A DNA stretch of 7,518 nt from Fimbriimonadaceae bacterium (lineage in GTDB: Bacteria; Armatimonadota; Fimbriimonadia; Fimbriimonadales; Fimbriimonadaceae). Location of the stretch: positions 1 through 7,518 of the forward strand of contig JACMJO010000119.1 in assembly GCA_014380605.1 (NCBI GenBank). The letters run 5' to 3'. A model generated the notes under the pieces. The model saw only the letters and a list, made by a program, of their open reading frames with translations, had not been told where the DNA came from and ran no database searches. The position numbers and the translations under genes are program-made. Positions 5,883 through 7,518 of this stretch are shown piece after piece; positions within the stretch are counted from its first letter, which is position 1, and each line of letters begins with the position of its first letter.

Positions 5883-6049
5883 GGGGCTTTCTTGGAGCGT
5901 AGGTGCTCAGTGAAACGACGCATGACCCTGCCCTCCTCCATGCGCTCATCGAGCATCTTCACTTTCTGCTCCGGTGATCGCAGACGAAGCAACCGAAGCA
6001 TCATCCGGTGCGCCGCCTCACTCGTATCCTGCAGATCCGTCCTCTTCAC
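5879..6049 (-). CDS. Small partner protein of the nucleotidyltransferase (about 56 aa), unknown function
   Basis: The frame is open from GTG 6070 (63 residues), but the promoter's TATAAT (6056-6061) lies inside that stretch. Translation therefore more likely begins at GTG 6049 (MKRTDLQDTSEAAHRMM...) or GTG 6052. The core is LQDTSEAAHRMMLRLLRLRSPEQKVKMLDERMEEGRVMRRFTEHL. This is a mostly helical, highly charged peptide resembling the short DTS-PEA-H-R-x-LLR...P-x-K proteins that I recall being encoded just before nucleotidyltransferases of this type. No DNA-binding motif is evident. It overlaps the nucleotidyltransferase gene by four bases, so the two products are probably made together and may form a complex; antitoxin, regulator or cofactor roles are all unproven. 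The basic C-terminus (RSKKAP) is notable. Confidence 0.68.
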   Translation of the reverse strand: MKRTDLQDTSEAAHRMMLRLLRLRSPEQKVKMLDERMEEGRVMRRFTEHLRSKKAP

Positions 6050-6055
6050 CACGGA

Positions 6056-6085
6056 ATTATACGCCGACACGTGGATACATGTCTA
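6056..6085 (-). promoter_or_regulatory. Strong sigma-70-type promoter of the small-protein/nucleotidyltransferase operon
   Basis: On the minus strand TAGACA (6080-6085, 5 of 6 to TTGACA) and TATAAT (6056-6061, 6 of 6) are separated by 18 bases. The expected transcription start falls on or next to the GTGs at 6052 and 6049, implying a leaderless mRNA. It is the best promoter match in the window and, together with the imperfect palindrome in its spacer, suggests high but repressible expression. Confidence 0.68.
6066..6083. promoter_or_regulatory. Imperfect 18-bp palindrome in the operon promoter, candidate operator
   Basis: GACACGTGGATACATGTC has arms GACA-C-GT and AC-A-TGTC, symmetric except for one base in each arm and a 4-base centre. 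It contains the short palindromes CACGTG (6068-6073) and ACATGT (6077-6082). It overlaps the -35 box and spacer of the minus-strand promoter, a position where a bound dimer would repress. Binding is inferred from symmetry and location only. Confidence 0.35.
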
Positions 6086-6125
6086 GGATTCAAAGGTGCG
6101 ACGAGCATCCGGTGCTCATGGTCGG

Positions 6126-6131
6126 TACACT
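6126..6131 (+). promoter_or_regulatory. Possible -10 box (TACACT) of rph, leaderless type
   Basis: TACACT fits TANNNT (4 of 6 to consensus) and is followed by seven bases and then the ATG of rph at 6139. No Shine-Dalgarno precedes this ATG and no clear -35 is seen. A small hairpin GAGCA/TGCTC (6103-6107 with 6113-6117) lies just upstream and would be in DNA rather than mRNA if the start is leaderless. Confidence 0.3.
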
Positions 6132-6138
6132 GTTATCT

Positions 6139-6849
6139 ATGCGTCCCGACGGTCGACAAAACGACCAACTCCGCCCTTTCTCCATCGAGCGAAACGTCGC
6201 CAAGTTTGCCGAGGGTTCTTGCCTTTTGAAGATTGGCGATACCCACATGCTGGTCACCGCCACGGTCGAAGACCGCGTTCCGCCCTTCAAGAAGAACTCG
6301 GGCGAAGGCTGGATGACGGCGGAATACTCTATGCTTCCTCGTTCAGGCCGACAGCGCAATCAGCGCGAACTGATGAAGCCAAACGGCCGCTCTATGGAGA
6401 TTCAAAGACTTATCGGAAGGGCGATGCGAACAGTCGTCGATCTGGAGAAACTCGGTGAGAGAACCATTACCATCGACTGCGACGCCATCCAAGCCGACGG
6501 CGGTACCCGTTGCGCGGCTATCACCGGTGCTTACGTTGCGGTCTATGACGCGATGACGTGGATGATGAAGAACCGGATGCTGAAGCAGATGGCGATCAAG
6601 GAGCCGATTGCCGCCATTTCGGTTGGGGTGAGAAACGGAGTTGAGATTCTCGATCTCGACTATGCCGAAGACAGCACCGCCCACACCGATATGAACGTAG
6701 TGATGGTGGAGTCGGGTCGGTTTGTTGAGATTCAAGGGACGGCCGAGCAAGAACCGTTTGCGGCGGACACGCTGGGGCGAATGCTGAAACTTGGCAAAAA
6801 GGGGATCGACGAGTTGATCCTTGCCCAGCGAGCGGCATTGGGAATCTAA
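6139..6849 (+). CDS. rph: Ribonuclease PH
   Basis: RNase PH trims the 3' ends of tRNA precursors phosphorolytically in the cytosol, working as a hexamer. The 236 residues match the family's usual size (about 238). The start MRPDGR is typical and was preferred over upstream in-frame starts at 5974, 6079 and 6118, which would add residues absent from the family. Visible motifs are SMLPRSGRQRNQRE (64-77), the phosphate-binding GGTR (121-124, with R124 equivalent to the conserved Arg126 region), ILDLDYAEDSTAHTDMNVVM (170-189) with its conserved aspartates, and EIQGTAEQEPF (197-207). There is no Shine-Dalgarno; a -10-like TACACT lies seven bases upstream. It overlaps rdgB by one base (TAATG), a common pairing of RNA processing with nucleotide-pool cleaning. 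It diverges from the nucleotidyltransferase module. Confidence 0.96.
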   Translation: MRPDGRQNDQLRPFSIERNVAKFAEGSCLLKIGDTHMLVTATVEDRVPPFKKNSGEGWMTAEYSMLPRSGRQRNQRELMKPNGRSMEIQRLIGRAMRTVVDLEKLGERTITIDCDAIQADGGTRCAAITGAYVAVYDAMTWMMKNRMLKQMAIKEPIAAISVGVRNGVEILDLDYAEDSTAHTDMNVVMVESGRFVEIQGTAEQEPFAADTLGRMLKLGKKGIDELILAQRAALGI

Positions 6850-7496
6850 TGATTTCGCGACTCGTCATTGCGACCCACAATCGCAAGAAAGCTGGCGAGA
6901 TGGTTCACATTCTCTCCGGGCGTTTCCCGAGCTTGGAAGTCAAAACCCTCGCCGATTATCCGGGTGCTCCCGAGCCCGAAGAGACGGGCGACACCTATGC
7001 TGAGAACGCCACGATCAAAGCTGAAAGCGCGGCGGCGTTTACCGGTGAATGGTCGTTGGCGGATGATGCAGGTTTAGAGGTAGACGCTTTGCGTGGCGCC
7101 CCTGGCGTGCACTCCAAACGGTTTGAGGGTGAAGATTCCAGCTTCGATCACAAGATTGGAAGGATTCTGGAGATGCTGGCGGATGTGCCCGAAGAGGGAA
7201 GGGGAGCCAGGTTCAGATGTTTCATCGCCCTCTCCGAGCCTCCTCCGACGCGTCCGCCAGCCCCATCGGTTTGCTCTCAGGGTGAACATGTGACCCTGTT
7301 TAACGCCATTTGCGAGGGAAGAATTGCAGCGGAGCGATCTGGGGCTGGAGGTTTTGGCTACGACCCAATCTTCTACCTCCCAGAGCTTAACTTCACGATG
7401 GCCGACTTGACCGCCGAGCAGAAGCATGAGATTAGCCACCGCGGCAAGGTGTTGAGGGAGTTCTCCGATTGGTTTGCCGAGCGGCTTAGCCTTTAA
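6849..7496 (+). CDS. rdgB: XTP/dITP pyrophosphatase (RdgB/HAM1 family) with a proline-rich insertion
   Basis: This enzyme hydrolyses non-canonical purine triphosphates (dITP, XTP, ITP) to monophosphates and keeps them out of DNA and RNA. The 215 residues hold all family blocks: IATHNRKKAGE (7-17), ETGDTYAENATIKA (45-58), LADDAGLEVDALRGAPGVHSKRF (70-92) with the catalytic aspartates 72/73, GAGGFGYDPIFYLPE (165-179), and TAEQKHEISHRGKVL (188-202). Compared from memory with E. coli RdgB, the segment between ARFRC (120-124) and CEGRI (155-159) is about eleven residues longer and contains SEPPPTRPPAPSVCSQGE (129-146). This lies where the family has a variable loop between two strands, so activity is probably kept. 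ATG 6849 shares its A with the TAA of rph, giving coupled translation. Confidence 0.95.
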   Translation: MISRLVIATHNRKKAGEMVHILSGRFPSLEVKTLADYPGAPEPEETGDTYAENATIKAESAAAFTGEWSLADDAGLEVDALRGAPGVHSKRFEGEDSSFDHKIGRILEMLADVPEEGRGARFRCFIALSEPPPTRPPAPSVCSQGEHVTLFNAICEGRIAAERSGAGGFGYDPIFYLPELNFTMADLTAEQKHEISHRGKVLREFSDWFAERLSL

Positions 7497-7518
7497 ACAT
7501 GCTTTTTAGGATGAAAAA

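Noticed and set aside
5974..6138. N-terminal extension of RNase PH to 291 residues.
   Set aside because: It is antisense to the small partner gene and its promoter. RNase PH proteins begin at MRxDGR, which matches ATG 6139.
7497..7518. Possible terminator after rdgB (CTTTTTAGGATGAAAAA).
   Set aside because: There is only a T-run and an A-run without a GC stem, and the window ends too soon to judge.

Overview
This is a compact stretch of bacterial chromosome made mostly of housekeeping genes, with a small accessory module near its right end. GC is moderate to high: one 60-base sample inside the homoserine dehydrogenase gene (4081-4140) counts 35 G/C. Gene content and protein style (an NTF2-like secreted protein next to accB, gamma-glutamyltransferase, an ACT-type homoserine dehydrogenase, rph-rdgB) suggest an Armatimonadota / Fimbriimonadia-like bacterium. 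That assignment comes from memory of protein style, not from a search, and is tentative. Several genes lack a Shine-Dalgarno but have a TANNNT-like box 6-7 bases before the start codon, which looks like leaderless initiation.

Left part (1-2011): a short exported NTF2-like protein (19-540) is followed 15 bases later by accB, the biotin carboxyl carrier protein of acetyl-CoA carboxylase (556-1008). A glycine-zipper stress-type protein (1009-1599, minus) converges on accB with directly abutting stop codons. A divergent gap of about 160 bases holds a nested inverted-repeat structure, and then a small two-helix membrane protein (1760-2011, plus). The first gene begins inside a 14-bp hairpin that buries its start codon.

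Middle (2012-5304): a gamma-glutamyltransferase (2188-3813, minus) is transcribed divergently from homoserine dehydrogenase (3988-5304, plus). The two gaps flanking the gamma-glutamyltransferase each carry one copy of a 32-bp palindromic repeat, with a conserved and covarying stem.

Right part (5301-7518): a two-gene minus-strand operon encodes a 56-63 aa protein and a nucleotidyltransferase-fold protein that overlap by 4 bases. It is visibly lower in GC where sampled (26 of 60 at 5581-5640). It is driven by a near-consensus sigma-70-type promoter carrying an imperfect palindrome. It ends on a CTAG that also supplies the stop codon of homoserine dehydrogenase. The pair resembles a recurrent small-protein/nucleotidyltransferase module of unknown function and is the most likely place in the window for an undescribed system. 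Diverging from it, rph (RNase PH) and rdgB (non-canonical purine NTP pyrophosphatase) form a 1-base-overlapping operon that runs to the window's end. No tRNA, rRNA, CRISPR array or transposase was seen.
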